Positions 1 to 9,450 of a stretch of DNA of 64,000 nt are shown here, piece after piece. How positions within the stretch are numbered: position 1 is the stretch's first letter; each line of letters opens with the position of its first letter. The stretch is from NCBI GenBank assembly GCA_050944455.1, contig JBMNRC010000010.1:1-64000 (forward strand), written 5' to 3'. The DNA is from Anthropogastromicrobium sp050944455. Lineage in GTDB: Bacteria > Bacillota > Clostridia > Lachnospirales > Lachnospiraceae. The notes under the pieces were generated by a model. It was not told the DNA's origin, searched no databases, and saw nothing but the letters and a program-made list of their open reading frames with translations. Both the position numbers and the translations under genes were made by a program.

Positions 1-30
1 GGGAAGACCTCCGCGCCGCACACCCCTGTA

Positions 31-642
31 TTATCTCGCCAGGTTTTCAACCATCTTCGCGATGGCGTCAATATTTTCTTCCATACTCATCCGGCCGGAA
101 TTGAGCATCAGGTCGTACAGGTGGTAATCGCCGATCGAATGATGCGTGTATTTGCGGTAGTACGTATCGCGGTTGGCGTCGACTTTTTCCACGTACCTGC
201 GCAGTTCCATGGTTCCGTTTTCCTGAAGTTCACCGGCCCGGCGGATGCGGAGCTCGATATCCGCGTAAAGGTAGATGGAGAACGCGGGAATATGCTCTTC
301 CCGGAGGATGAAATTCGCGCAGCGGCCCACGATGATGCAGGGCTCCTTCGCCAGATCCAGAATAACCTGTCTCTGCGCTCTGTAGATTTCATCGCGGGAA
401 CTGGTGTAAGGCGCGGCATTGTTGAGGACGGACTCCAGAATCCGGCTTCCCTGGCTCATCTGTTCGCCTTCCTCCCGGATGTCCTCCTCCGAGTAGCCGC
501 TCTGCTCAGCCGTCTTTCTGACGAAATCCCTGTCGTACCACTGGATGCCGAATTTTTCGGCCAGCCCTTTGGCGATGGTTCTTCCGCCCGCTCCGTACTG
601 CCTGTTGATCGTGATTACCGGAATCTTTTTCTCTGTGCTCAT
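31..642 (-). CDS. Cytidylate kinase-like family protein
   Basis: A 203-residue cytosolic protein of the cytidylate-kinase-like family, which is widespread in Clostridia and structurally related to nucleoside monophosphate kinases. The N-terminus has the typical RQYGAGGR glycine-rich loop followed by an FGIQWYDRDF segment, as in family members that read SREFGSGGR...YYDKE. The start at 642 (MSTEKK) is chosen over an in-frame ATG 26 codons upstream because a GAGAGGG Shine-Dalgarno sequence lies just before it and the upstream codons look like spacer sequence. The true substrate of this family is poorly established, so CMP kinase activity is only a family inference. It is a single gene, with repeat-filled intergenic DNA on its 5' side. 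Confidence 0.85.
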   Translation of the reverse strand: MSTEKKIPVITINRQYGAGGRTIAKGLAEKFGIQWYDRDFVRKTAEQSGYSEEDIREEGEQMSQGSRILESVLNNAAPYTSSRDEIYRAQRQVILDLAKEPCIIVGRCANFILREEHIPAFSIYLYADIELRIRRAGELQENGTMELRRYVEKVDANRDTYYRKYTHHSIGDYHLYDLMLNSGRMSMEENIDAIAKMVENLAR

Positions 643-947
643 CTCATTTCCCTCTCTGCTCCCGGCAGGATCCCAGCGGTTCTCTGCCGTCACTGCCGGT
701 TTTGCCGCGCCGGCCTGCACGCTGCCTGCGGTAGATTCTCGTTAGTTCCCCGTTGCTATACCAGGCAAGCGCTGACTGTACGCTGCCCGCGGTTAATTCC
801 GCGGCGCAGTGCGTTATCTGTTTTCCCAGTCTAACGTATGCGTTTTCAGAAAGCAACTGAAAACCGGCACGGTCCCGGAAGGCTGCGGAAAGCCGGGCTG
901 TTCCCGGTCAGGCGCTTCCGCTCCTGAGCGGACACCGCCATCGGGGC

Positions 948-1063
948 AGGTGCTGCCCCTGAATATGCCGTCCTGAAGGTGCTGCCTCTGAATATGCCGT
1001 CCTGAAGGTGCTGCCCCTGAATAAGCCGATCTGAAGGTGCCGCTCCTGAATATGCCGATCTGA
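948..1063. repeat. 29-bp tandem repeat, four copies
   Basis: Four consecutive 29-bp units with only a few substitutions, each beginning AGGTGCTGCC and ending CCTGA or TCTGA. They lie in the 636-bp gap between the kinase-like gene and the TAXI transporter operon. The unit length is not a multiple of three and no convincing gene covers it. The rest of the gap shows only degenerate GC-rich sequence and then an AT-rich stretch (about 1195-1260) that probably holds the transporter promoter, although I could not fix its -35 and -10 boxes. Confidence 0.9.
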
Positions 1064-1278
1064 ATATACATTATAATCATTCATTATGCACCCGAAAAGC
1101 AGCCGGCCGCGATTTTTCCCGTTCCCCGGAGCCATTATTGTTGTTCCCCGAACCGCTCCGCGAAACCCGCGATGAATTTCATCAGATTCATATCTGTATT
1201 TTTGCGGGGTTGTATAGTAAAATTAAAATTAAATCTGAATAATTTGCACAGAGCATTCATTTCAGAGGGGGTATCAGT

Positions 1279-2337
1279 GTGAAGAAGAAGACTACGGCGG
1301 GACTCTCGGTCCTCACGCTCGCCCTGTCAGCCGTTCTGCTCACCGGCTGTTCGAGGCAGCGCCTGATGTTCGGGACCGGAGGCACCGCGGGTACGTACTA
1401 CGCGTACGGCGGCGTGCTTGCCCAGTACATGACCAATTTTGCTGACGTAAAAGTCACCGCGGTGTCGTCCGGAGGATCCAAAGTCAACATCCAGTCCATC
1501 CAGGACGGGGATTTCCAGCTCGGCTTTACGCAGTCGGACGTGATGGCCTACGCCTGGAACGGCGAAAAATCCTTCGCTTCCGACGGACCGACGCACGATT
1601 TCCGCGTGCTCGGCGCCCTGTATGACGAAACCGTGCAGCTTTTCTCCATGGATTCGGATATCCAGAGCGTTGAGGATCTCCGCGGAAAGCGTGTCTCCAT
1701 CGGGGAAGCCGGATCGGGCGTCTACTTCAATGCCCTCGACGTCCTCGACGCCGCTGGGATGACGGTTGACGACATCCTGCCCCAGTACCAGTCCTTCGAC
1801 GCCAGCAAGGAAGCCCTGAAGGACGGAATGATCGACGCCGCTTTCATTGTGGCCGGCACTCCGACGCCCGCGATCACGGAGCTCGCGACGACCAACGGCG
1901 TCAGCTTTGTCCCGATCGACGGCGAGCTGCGGGACAGCATCCTCGCGGAGCACCCTTATTACACTTCGGCGGAAATTCCCGCGGGCACTTATCCCGGCCA
2001 GGACGAGGATATCGGCACGATCACCGTCAAGGCGACGGTTGTCGTCTCGGCTGATCTGCCCGAGGACACCGTCTACCGGATGACCGCCGCGATCTTCGAC
2101 CACACGGAAGAGATCGCTCTTGAAAACGCCAAAGGCTCGGAACTCTCCCTCGAGAGCGCGACCAGCGTGACGGCGGCCCCGTTCCACGCCGGCGCGGCAA
2201 AATATTACGCGGAGCACGGCATCACCGTAGAAACGCTTGACCCGGAAGAAGACCCGGTGCTCAGCCCGGACGCTTCCGCGGAAGCGGGCAGTTCCGACGA
2301 GGAATCCGAGCCCGTGAGCGGCGCGGATCAGCCGTAA
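1279..2337 (+). CDS. TAXI family TRAP transporter solute-binding lipoprotein
   Basis: A 352-residue extracytoplasmic binding protein of the TAXI class of TRAP transporters. Residues 1-24 form a lipoprotein signal ending in the lipobox LTGC, so the mature protein should be anchored by Cys24. The following GTGGTAGTYYAYGG is the TAXI signature near the N-terminus. The C-terminus is a low-complexity acidic/serine tail. Translation starts at a GTG with AGAGGGGG about seven bases upstream. The fused permease gene begins 14 bp after the stop, with its ribosome binding site overlapping this stop codon, so the two form one operon and one importer. TAXI systems take up small organic acids or amino acids; the substrate cannot be told from sequence. 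Confidence 0.93.
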   Translation: MKKKTTAGLSVLTLALSAVLLTGCSRQRLMFGTGGTAGTYYAYGGVLAQYMTNFADVKVTAVSSGGSKVNIQSIQDGDFQLGFTQSDVMAYAWNGEKSFASDGPTHDFRVLGALYDETVQLFSMDSDIQSVEDLRGKRVSIGEAGSGVYFNALDVLDAAGMTVDDILPQYQSFDASKEALKDGMIDAAFIVAGTPTPAITELATTNGVSFVPIDGELRDSILAEHPYYTSAEIPAGTYPGQDEDIGTITVKATVVVSADLPEDTVYRMTAAIFDHTEEIALENAKGSELSLESATSVTAAPFHAGAAKYYAEHGITVETLDPEEDPVLSPDASAEAGSSDEESEPVSGADQP

Positions 2338-2351
2338 GGAGGCGGTATCGA

Positions 2352-4406
2352 ATGAGTGAATTCAAAAAAGGCAGTGCAGACCTGAATAATAATATGGAAA
2401 CTTCCGCCTCCTCCGGACAAGCCGGAGGCTATTCCGCATCCGGCAGCGACCCGGCGGGAAACGCCGGCGCCGACGTCGACGCCGTCATGAAAAAATACGA
2501 CCGCGAGTCCAACACCCGCATCTGGACCGGCGCGCCGGCTGTGATCGTCAAAACCATCACGATCGCTTTCTCCCTCTGGTGCATGTATGTCACCCTGTTT
2601 GCCACATTCCTGGAGGAAATCCGGCTCACCTCTTTTCTTGGGCTGATCATCCTGCTGGGATTTCTGATCTATCCGGCGAAGAAGGGCGATCTCCGTGAAA
2701 ACCACATGCCCTGGTACGACATCGTGATGATGATCCTGGGCGTCGGTTCCTATTTTTACTTCGCGTTCAACGCCAACGCCATCATCCAGCAGGGCACGAG
2801 GTTTGAGCCTTACCAGATCGTCATCGGCCTCGTCGGCATCGTCATTCTTCTGGAAATCACCCGGCGGTGCGTCGGAATCCCGATCCTGATCGTCGCGATG
2901 ATTTTCATCGTCTACGCGCTGACGCTCGGGCTCACCAACCCGTCGTTCTTCGGCCGCGTGCGCTATTTCGTGCGCAACGTCTTCTACACCAAGGAGGGTA
3001 TTCTCTCGACGCCGGTCAACGTGTGCTCGCGGTACATCGTCATCTTCATCATCTTCGGCGCGTTCCTGGAGCGCACCGGGATCTCCCAGTTTTTCATCAG
3101 CCTGGCGAACTGCGTCGCGGGACGCTTCTCCGGCGGCCCCGCCAAGGTTTCGGTCATCTCCTCCGCGCTGTGCGGAATGGTTTCCGGATCCTCCGTCGGC
3201 AACACCGTCACGACCGGTTCGGTGACCATCCCGATGATGAAAAAGACCGGCTTCAAGCCGGAATTCGCCGGGGCCGTGGAAGCCGCATCCTCCACCGGCG
3301 GGCAGATCATGCCGCCGATCATGGGCGCCGCGGCTTTCCTGATGGCGGATTTCCTGGGCGTTCCGTACTCGAAGATTCTGGTCGCGGCCATTCTTCCGGC
3401 GCTTCTCTACTTTATCGGCATTTTCATGTCGGTTCACCTGGAGGCAAAGAAGGAAGGGCTCGCCGGCATCCCCAGGGATCAGCTCCCGCACGCCGGGCAG
3501 CTGATGAAAAAGATTTATCTGCTTCTTCCGCTTGTCATGCTGGTGATCTGGGTCTCAGGAAACTACATGACCATGCAGAGAGCCGCGACTTTCGCCACGC
3601 TGCTTTCGATCATCGTCAGCCTGTTCGACCGGGAGAACCGCATCACCCCGAAAAAGTTCTTTGACGCGCTTGACGCCGGCGGAAGGGGAACCATCACCGT
3701 GGCCGCCGCCTGCGGCGTCGCCGGGATCATCGCCGGTTCCATCACGATGACCGGCCTGGCCAACGAGATGATCAACGGCATCATCGCCATCGCGGGCTCG
3801 CGCCTGATCATCGCCCTCCTGCTGACCATGCTCTGCTGCATCGTCCTCGGCATGGGCGTCCCGACCACCGCGACCTACTGCATCATGGCCGCCACATGCG
3901 CCCCGATCCTGACCCGCATGGGCGTGCCCGCCATCGCGGCCCATTTCTTCGTGTTCTATTTCGGCATCGTCGCAGACATCACCCCGCCGGTGGCCCTCGC
4001 CGCCTACGCCGGCGCCGCCATCGCGAAAGCCAACCCGATGAAGACCGCTCTGCGCGCTTCGCAGCTCGCGATCGCCGCCTTCATGGTGCCGTACGTGATC
4101 TGCTACAATCCGGCGCTTCTTCTCTCGGATACGACCGCGGTTCAGGTGCTGGGCGTTTCCGTCACCACGCTGATCGGGCTGTTCGGGCTTGCGGCCGCGT
4201 TCGAGGGCTATGTGTTCACGAGGATTCCCGCGTGGCTGCGCCTGGTGTTCGGCGCCGGAGGCATCCTGCTGATCGCCCCGGACCTTACGACGGACATCAT
4301 CGGCATTGTTCTCGTGGTCGGCGGTATGTTCCTGCAGTACACGAGGAGCAAGCGGGAAAACGGCGGTTCCGGCCGCAGGCCGGGGACTGCGAAGGCCATG
4401 GCCTGA
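2352..4406 (+). CDS. TRAP transporter fused permease (4TM-12TM) subunit
   Basis: A 684-residue integral membrane protein: a cytoplasmic N-terminal tail of about 75 residues, a DctQ-like four-helix part (about 75-190) and a DctM-like large permease (about 200-650). It has family motifs such as SGSSVGNTVTTGSVTIPMMK and ASSTGGQIMPPIMGAAAFLMA. This fused form is the standard partner of TAXI binding proteins. It drives secondary, ion-coupled uptake across the cytoplasmic membrane. AAGGAGG overlaps the stop of the binding protein, giving tight coupling. A strong intrinsic terminator follows at 4537. Confidence 0.95.
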   Translation: MSEFKKGSADLNNNMETSASSGQAGGYSASGSDPAGNAGADVDAVMKKYDRESNTRIWTGAPAVIVKTITIAFSLWCMYVTLFATFLEEIRLTSFLGLIILLGFLIYPAKKGDLRENHMPWYDIVMMILGVGSYFYFAFNANAIIQQGTRFEPYQIVIGLVGIVILLEITRRCVGIPILIVAMIFIVYALTLGLTNPSFFGRVRYFVRNVFYTKEGILSTPVNVCSRYIVIFIIFGAFLERTGISQFFISLANCVAGRFSGGPAKVSVISSALCGMVSGSSVGNTVTTGSVTIPMMKKTGFKPEFAGAVEAASSTGGQIMPPIMGAAAFLMADFLGVPYSKILVAAILPALLYFIGIFMSVHLEAKKEGLAGIPRDQLPHAGQLMKKIYLLLPLVMLVIWVSGNYMTMQRAATFATLLSIIVSLFDRENRITPKKFFDALDAGGRGTITVAAACGVAGIIAGSITMTGLANEMINGIIAIAGSRLIIALLLTMLCCIVLGMGVPTTATYCIMAATCAPILTRMGVPAIAAHFFVFYFGIVADITPPVALAAYAGAAIAKANPMKTALRASQLAIAAFMVPYVICYNPALLLSDTTAVQVLGVSVTTLIGLFGLAAAFEGYVFTRIPAWLRLVFGAGGILLIAPDLTTDIIGIVLVVGGMFLQYTRSKRENGGSGRRPGTAKAMA

Positions 4407-4536
4407 GACACTCCCGCGGGTGACAGAACAGCCGCAGGATCTGATCGCTGTCCGCAGCTTTGCGGAGAAGTGTTTCGACGGTATTATAACCGCAGATTGT
4501 TATGAAACTGCTTCCCCTGATGAGAGCTTAGATTTT

Positions 4537-4577
4537 AACTCCCACGGCGTATTGGGTGCGCCGTGGGAGTTTTTCTG
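4537..4577 (+). terminator. Intrinsic terminator after the TRAP operon
   Basis: A 13-bp perfect stem (AACTCCCACGGCG / CGCCGTGGGAGTT) with a 9-nt loop, followed by TTTTCTG. It ends the TAXI/TRAP operon. The remaining sequence between 4407 and 4856 shows no other convincing feature. Confidence 0.88.
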
Positions 4578-4856
4578 TTCTCTGTTCTCTCGCGTCCATG
4601 CTGTTTCCTCCCCTTATTCAGACAAAAATGGGACCGCCCGGTATCCTTTCTGATGAAACTGCCGGCGGAGCCATGCTGCCGGAGAGCATTTCTGCCTCCG
4701 GCATGACTACCCGGCATAATTCTCTGCATCATCAGAACTCTGGAACCGGACGGTCCCTGTGTCTTCAGATCTTATCGGATCTCTTATCCGATCCTACCCT
4801 GTTATGGTTATCTGTTTTTGCGGACGTCCGCACTGCTGTCCCGCAAAGGATGAGGA

Positions 4857-6023
4857 TCAGTACGTGCTGGACATATCCGCGTTCGTATCCTCGACCACGC
4901 CGGTCTTGCGCGCGGAGGACGCGCGGCGCTTGTTCAGCTCCTCCAGGAAGAGATCCTCGTCGATCGGGAGCTCCACCGCTTTGCCGAGCCAGGAAGAGAG
5001 ATGCATGGCGTTGGAAAGCATGAGCCCGCGGATTCCCTCGCGGCCGTCGGCAATCAGCGGAGCGCCGCTGATCAGGTGATCGGCAAACGCCTGAAGGACG
5101 CCGTTGTGCTGCGGATTGTCCTTGGACAGCTCGAAGTGAACCTCATGCCCGGACGGCTTCTTGAAGCCTTCCGTCGCAGTGAAGCAGTATTCCCTCTCGT
5201 TGACGTCAAGCTCATACACGTAAAGCTGGTTGTTCTCGGCAACGATCTTCGCTTTCTCGAGGTCAACCTCGAAACGGTTGGTTCCCGGGGCGTCGCCGGT
5301 TGTGGTGATGAAGACGCCGGTCGCGCCGTCCGCGAACTCCATGTAGGTGGTCACGTCGTCCTCGACTTCGATGTGATGCCACTTGCCGTACTGCATAAAG
5401 CTCTGGACCTTCACCGGAAGTCCGCAGATCCACTGCAGGAGATCCAGCTGGTGCGGGCACTGGTTGAGCAGGACGCCGCCGCCCTCGCCGTTCCAGGTAG
5501 CGCGCCACTCGCCGGAATCATAGTAATGCTGCGTGCGGTACCAGTCCGTGATGATCCAGTTTACGCGCTTGATTTTCCCGTATACGCCGCTCTGGACCAG
5601 CTCGTGCATCTTTTTGTAAATCGGGTTGGTGCGCTGGTTGAACATGACGGCATAGGTCAGATCCGGATGCATGTCAGCGGCCGCGATCATGTCGCGGACC
5701 TGCTTCGTGTAAACGCCGACCGGCTTTTCGCACATGACGTTCAGCCCTTTTTCCATCGCGCGGATGCCGAATCCCGGATGGTCATAGTGCGGCACCGCGA
5801 TCAGAACCGCGTTGATGTCGGGATCGTCCATCAGCTGCGTCTCGTTCTCATAGATTTTCACGTCCGCCGGCAGGTGCTCCTTCGCCCAGGCCCTGCGGGT
5901 TTCCTTCTTGTCCGCGACAGCAGCGAGTTTCATTCCGCGGATATCGCCTCTGGCGATGCGCTCCGCGTGGCTCGATCCCATGTTTCCGATGCCGATAATT
6001 CCGATTCTTACTTCGTCCAGCAT
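4857..6023 (-). CDS. Gfo/Idh/MocA family oxidoreductase
   Basis: A 388-residue NAD(P)-dependent sugar or inositol oxidoreductase. An N-terminal Rossmann fold opens with GIIGIGNMGSSHAERIARG (about residues 6-24). The family motif CEKPVG with its catalytic Lys lies near residue 97, and the C-terminal GFO_IDH_MocA alpha/beta domain follows. The start at 6023 is set by AGGGGG upstream and the MLDEVRIGIIG N-terminus; a longer in-frame ORF reaching 6188 has no family similarity. The gene stands alone, so substrate and pathway stay open. Members of this family act on the hydroxyls of sugars, inositols or their derivatives. Confidence 0.92.
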   Translation of the reverse strand: MLDEVRIGIIGIGNMGSSHAERIARGDIRGMKLAAVADKKETRRAWAKEHLPADVKIYENETQLMDDPDINAVLIAVPHYDHPGFGIRAMEKGLNVMCEKPVGVYTKQVRDMIAAADMHPDLTYAVMFNQRTNPIYKKMHELVQSGVYGKIKRVNWIITDWYRTQHYYDSGEWRATWNGEGGGVLLNQCPHQLDLLQWICGLPVKVQSFMQYGKWHHIEVEDDVTTYMEFADGATGVFITTTGDAPGTNRFEVDLEKAKIVAENNQLYVYELDVNEREYCFTATEGFKKPSGHEVHFELSKDNPQHNGVLQAFADHLISGAPLIADGREGIRGLMLSNAMHLSSWLGKAVELPIDEDLFLEELNKRRASSARKTGVVEDTNADMSSTY

Positions 6024-6231
6024 TTGTTCTGTTTCCCCCTGTTTTTTTCCGTGCCCGGAGCCCGGTGCGTCCGCCTGCCCCGGCGCGGATCTGTTGTGTG
6101 CCCGCGGCCCTGGAATGATCACGCATTCTCCCGTTCCGGGTCCGCGCCGCTTATTTATTAGTGTACCATACCTGAGGCAATAATCCACACGTTTTCTTCG
6201 GAATTTTCGAAATCAGCTTTCAGAAACCAAG

Positions 6232-6288
6232 AAAACCGCTCCTCCCGGGGAAATCTGCCTGTCGGCAGGTCTCCCGCGGAAAGAGCGG
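6232..6288 (-). terminator. Probable terminator downstream of the ECF S-component gene
   Basis: On the minus strand CCGCTC...GAGCGG encloses a CTGCC/GGCAG hairpin and is followed by GGTTTTC. The stem is interrupted, so this is a moderate call. The gap 6024-6448 otherwise holds only degenerate sequence. Confidence 0.5.
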
Positions 6289-6448
6289 CAAATCAGCAAA
6301 TGAAGCAATCTCAGCGGCCGGCTGTCCTGTCAGGCGCCGTCCGATATGGCGGTCAGGCATTCAGGAATGTCAGTCCGAACATTTATTAGCGCTGGCGCGC
6401 CACAACGAAACCTGTCAAACCATGTCAGTCTGTCAGCGCCCAGGTCCG

Positions 6449-7030
6449 TCAGCTGTCCGTTCTGGCGATCTTCGCGAACACCGGCTCCAGCAGCGTGGCA
6501 AGGACCACGCCTACGGCGCCCTGGACAAGGTTGAAGGGAATCTCGGACAGCGAAGTCATGAACGCGGCGCCGATTCCAGCCTCGCCGAACCCGCTGCCCG
6601 TCACGCCGATGATAATGACGTTATAGAAGTAATAACCGATGACCATAACCGCCTCAGCTACTACGCCGGCCAGCACGGTCCCGGCAACGCGTCCCTTCGT
6701 AGTTTTTGCCTTCGCGGCTAGAGCCCGGAAGATCAGCGCGCCGACCAGCGCGGTGGCGAACTTGATGACGAAAGTGCCCGGAACCCAGATCGGATAGCCT
6801 CCGAGCAGATCGGACAGGGCGGAGCCGAGTCCGGCCGCAAGCCCTCCGATCACCGGGCCCAGGAAGAAACCGGACAGCAGAACAAACGCGTCGCCGATAT
6901 GAATGTAACCGAAAGTCGGCGTCTGGATCTTAATGACAGAAGTCGCAAGGAGTGTCAGTGCGGTGAACATCGCGGCAACAGCCAGCTTTTTCGGTGCGGA
7001 TAATGATTTAGCCATAGTGTTATTTGCCAT
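6449..7030 (-). CDS. ECF transporter S component
   Basis: A 193-residue membrane protein with about six hydrophobic segments. It fits the ECF-type substrate-binding (S) component family: an N-terminal KKLAVAAMFTALTLLAT helix, then a YIHIGDAFVLLSGFFLGPVIGGLAAGLGSALSDL segment typical of vitamin-type S components. It would work with a shared energizing module (EcfA, EcfA', EcfT) encoded elsewhere. The start at 7030 is supported by GAAAGGGG just upstream; a second Met five codons in is the alternative. The ligand is unknown; no FMN, TPP, cobalamin or preQ1 riboswitch is visible upstream. Instead two related inverted repeats lie at 7079-7190. Confidence 0.88.
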   Translation of the reverse strand: MANNTMAKSLSAPKKLAVAAMFTALTLLATSVIKIQTPTFGYIHIGDAFVLLSGFFLGPVIGGLAAGLGSALSDLLGGYPIWVPGTFVIKFATALVGALIFRALAAKAKTTKGRVAGTVLAGVVAEAVMVIGYYFYNVIIIGVTGSGFGEAGIGAAFMTSLSEIPFNLVQGAVGVVLATLLEPVFAKIARTDS

Positions 7031-7078
7031 TTTTCCCCTTTCCCCGGTTCTTTCGAATCGGAAACCCCTCAGCCATTC

Positions 7079-7103
7079 AATTCCTATGAAATCTATAGGA
7101 ATT
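7079..7103 (-). promoter_or_regulatory. Inverted repeat (candidate operator) upstream of the ECF S gene
   Basis: AATTCCTAT - 7 nt - ATAGGAATT is a perfect 9-bp inverted repeat, 49 bp before the start codon of the ECF S gene. It shares the half-site ATAGGA with a second palindrome at 7174. It could be a repressor site; the regulator is unknown. Confidence 0.5.
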
Positions 7104-7173
7104 TGCCTGCGGGGATTAAAAGTATTGTAGTCTTCTTCAGGGAAAATGCAAGCAGGAGGAAGTTGAATCCGGA

Positions 7174-7190
7174 TATAGGAAAAACCTATA
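7174..7190 (-). promoter_or_regulatory. Second inverted repeat upstream of the ECF S gene
   Basis: TATAGG - AAAAA - CCTATA, a 6-bp inverted repeat with half-sites like those at 7079-7103. The repeat centres lie about 91 bp apart, between the alpha-galactosidase stop and the ECF S gene. Having two similar palindromes supports a shared DNA-binding protein but does not prove it. Confidence 0.4.
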
Positions 7191-7226
7191 GCTTAAATTG
7201 GTCCTCCCTCTTTCCGTTTTGGAAAT

Positions 7227-9425
7227 TCAGCCGGGCAGCCGCTCCGCCCCCACCCTGGTGAAATGCCACTGGTACGCCTGATAGTCGGTCCGCGGCCGCG
7301 GCAGCGGAAGTCCCGCTTCCATCAGCGCGTCCGCCGGGAATTCGGCCCCGTCCTCCTCGCGGCGGTAAACCGCGCCGGGCGTGAGGCCGGCAAAGCGCAC
7401 GTAAACCGTGGCGTCGAACTGCTGCTCCGTCCGCACGGCATTGAAAATCACCCGCGCCCCGTCCTTTGACGTGAAGGTCCAGGCTGTCACCGGATCCTCA
7501 AACGGGCTGGTGAGACGGCGGTAATCCCCGTGGAAGATGACCGCGGCGTCCCTGTTTCTCAGGCGGATCTGCTCACGGATCTCATCTTTCTCCTCCGCCG
7601 GGAGCTTCGCCGGATCGAGTTCATACCCGAAGGTGCCGGACATCGCCGTGATTCCGCGGGTCATGAGCGGGGTGATCCGCCCGTTCTGCTCGTTCGGGAC
7701 TTTGGAGACATGCGCGCCCATCGCGTCGGTCGGATAGCCGAAACTGGTCCCGTACTGGATTCTGAGCCGGTCGACCGCGTCCGTGTTGTCGCTGCACCAG
7801 ATCTGCCGGCTGTAGTACAGCATCCCGGCGTCAAATCGCCCGCCTCCGCCCGAGCAGGTCTCGATCAGCATCCGCGGATAGCGCTTCCCGACGCGGTCCA
7901 GCAGGTCGTAAAGCCCGAGGATATAGTCAAAGAGCACCCGGCCCTGGTCCCCGGCCGTGCGGGAATAGATATCGGCGATCGAGCGGTTGTAGTCCCACTT
8001 GATGTAGTCAATCCCCGTTCCGTCCAGAACCGCGCAGAGCTGGCCGAAGATGTTGTCGACGACTTCTTTGCGGGAGAAATCCAGCACCAGCTGGTTCCGG
8101 CTTCTCACCGGGCCCCGCCCCGGCACCTGAAGCGCGTAATCCGGATGCGCGCGGTACAGGCTGCTGTCCTCGCTCACCATTTCCGGCTCAAACCACAGGC
8201 CGAACTTCAGGCCCATCGAATGCACCCGTCCGGTGAGCTCCGCCAGGGACATGCCCAGTTTCCGCTCGTTGACCGTCCAGTCGCCGAGGCTGCTGTTGTC
8301 ATCCTTCCGATTTGAAAACCAGCCGTCGTCCAGCACCAGAAGGTCAACGCCCAGATCCCTGGCCTCTTTCGCGAGCCCGAGCAGTTTGTCTCCATCGAAA
8401 TCGAAGTAGAACGCCTCCCAGCTGTTCAGCAGAACCGGCGTCACCTTTCCCTTCCAGAAGCCGCGCATGACATGCTCCCGGATGCAGTCCGCCAGATGAA
8501 TCGACAGCAGGGAGAACCCTTCGCCGCTGTAACCCAGCACCGCCTCCGGCGCGGTAAAGGTTTCGCCGGGTTTCAGCGGATAGCGGAACGCGTAGTCGGA
8601 GACGCCCATCTGAAACCGCGTGCACCCGAAAGGATCCTGCGCGGCCACGGCCATGGAACCGCCGGAGTACAGCATCTGCATGCCGAAGCAGGTCCCTTTC
8701 GTCTCCGTCGTATCCCGCTCCGCCAGGATGCAGAACGGATTGAACTGATGGGAGGACATTCCGCGGCGGCTCTGCAGCGTCTGCTCGGCGTGGCCGACCG
8801 GAATCCGCTGGAAATTGCGCTCCAGCGCGTGATGTCCCCAGAAACTGACCAGGTCGTAGTTTCCCGTGATGAAATCCACATTCGCGGAAAGAATCCGGCT
8901 GAGGATCAGGCGTCCGCTGCCTTCGTTGACCACGCGGACGCTGCGCGTGATGATGTCCAGTTCGGGAAGAACGCCGTAGAGCAGCTCTACCCGCACCGGG
9001 ACCGTCTCGTCCCGCAGGGTGACAGTCAGGGTCTGCGATTCCCCGTCGTCAGCGTAGACGGCGGGAAGTCCCGGGAGGCTGTACTTTCCGTTCTCAATTT
9101 TGTAGGAAACGTATTTCAGGTCGCAGCCGTACCGGCCGTCCTCCGTTTCCATTTCGCAGGCCGGGGAGCGGAAATCCCCGGTTCCCTGGGTGGGAAATTC
9201 CTGCGGAAGGACAGCCAGCGAGTATGCCCGCTCGTTTCCGACGTCCGAAGGGTTCCCGCAGAAACCGCGGTCCCGGTAAACCAGAAGATAGTCCGTCACG
9301 CCCCCGGTGCGCCTTCCGTAATACAGATGGAGCAGGCGGTCATGCGCATCCGCCATCATCTGGTAGGTGCTGTTTTTCGTGTGGATCGTGAATACCCGTT
9401 TTTTCTCATCGTAAAGGATCGCCAT
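7227..9425 (-). CDS. GH36 alpha-galactosidase
   Basis: A 732-residue protein of glycoside hydrolase family 36, hydrolysing terminal alpha-1,6-galactosides such as raffinose, stachyose or melibiose. An N-terminal beta-supersandwich domain is followed by a (beta/alpha)8 barrel holding VLDDGWF, the nucleophile motif IDYIKWDYNRS and the acid/base motif CSDNTDAVDRLRIQYGTS, then a C-terminal beta domain. No signal peptide is present, so it should act in the cytoplasm on imported oligosaccharides. Length is normal for the family. GGAGGA lies about 10 nt before the ATG. It starts 25 bp after the stop of the UlaG-like gene, so the two are co-transcribed. No sugar transporter gene lies next to it. Confidence 0.96.
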   Translation of the reverse strand: MAILYDEKKRVFTIHTKNSTYQMMADAHDRLLHLYYGRRTGGVTDYLLVYRDRGFCGNPSDVGNERAYSLAVLPQEFPTQGTGDFRSPACEMETEDGRYGCDLKYVSYKIENGKYSLPGLPAVYADDGESQTLTVTLRDETVPVRVELLYGVLPELDIITRSVRVVNEGSGRLILSRILSANVDFITGNYDLVSFWGHHALERNFQRIPVGHAEQTLQSRRGMSSHQFNPFCILAERDTTETKGTCFGMQMLYSGGSMAVAAQDPFGCTRFQMGVSDYAFRYPLKPGETFTAPEAVLGYSGEGFSLLSIHLADCIREHVMRGFWKGKVTPVLLNSWEAFYFDFDGDKLLGLAKEARDLGVDLLVLDDGWFSNRKDDNSSLGDWTVNERKLGMSLAELTGRVHSMGLKFGLWFEPEMVSEDSSLYRAHPDYALQVPGRGPVRSRNQLVLDFSRKEVVDNIFGQLCAVLDGTGIDYIKWDYNRSIADIYSRTAGDQGRVLFDYILGLYDLLDRVGKRYPRMLIETCSGGGGRFDAGMLYYSRQIWCSDNTDAVDRLRIQYGTSFGYPTDAMGAHVSKVPNEQNGRITPLMTRGITAMSGTFGYELDPAKLPAEEKDEIREQIRLRNRDAAVIFHGDYRRLTSPFEDPVTAWTFTSKDGARVIFNAVRTEQQFDATVYVRFAGLTPGAVYRREEDGAEFPADALMEAGLPLPRPRTDYQAYQWHFTRVGAERLPG

Positions 9426-9450
9426 AACTGTACTGTCCTCCGCTTCTGTC

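Noticed and set aside
948..1063. Possible CRISPR array
   Set aside because: Units are directly adjacent without spacers, so it is a plain tandem repeat; no cas genes are in the window.
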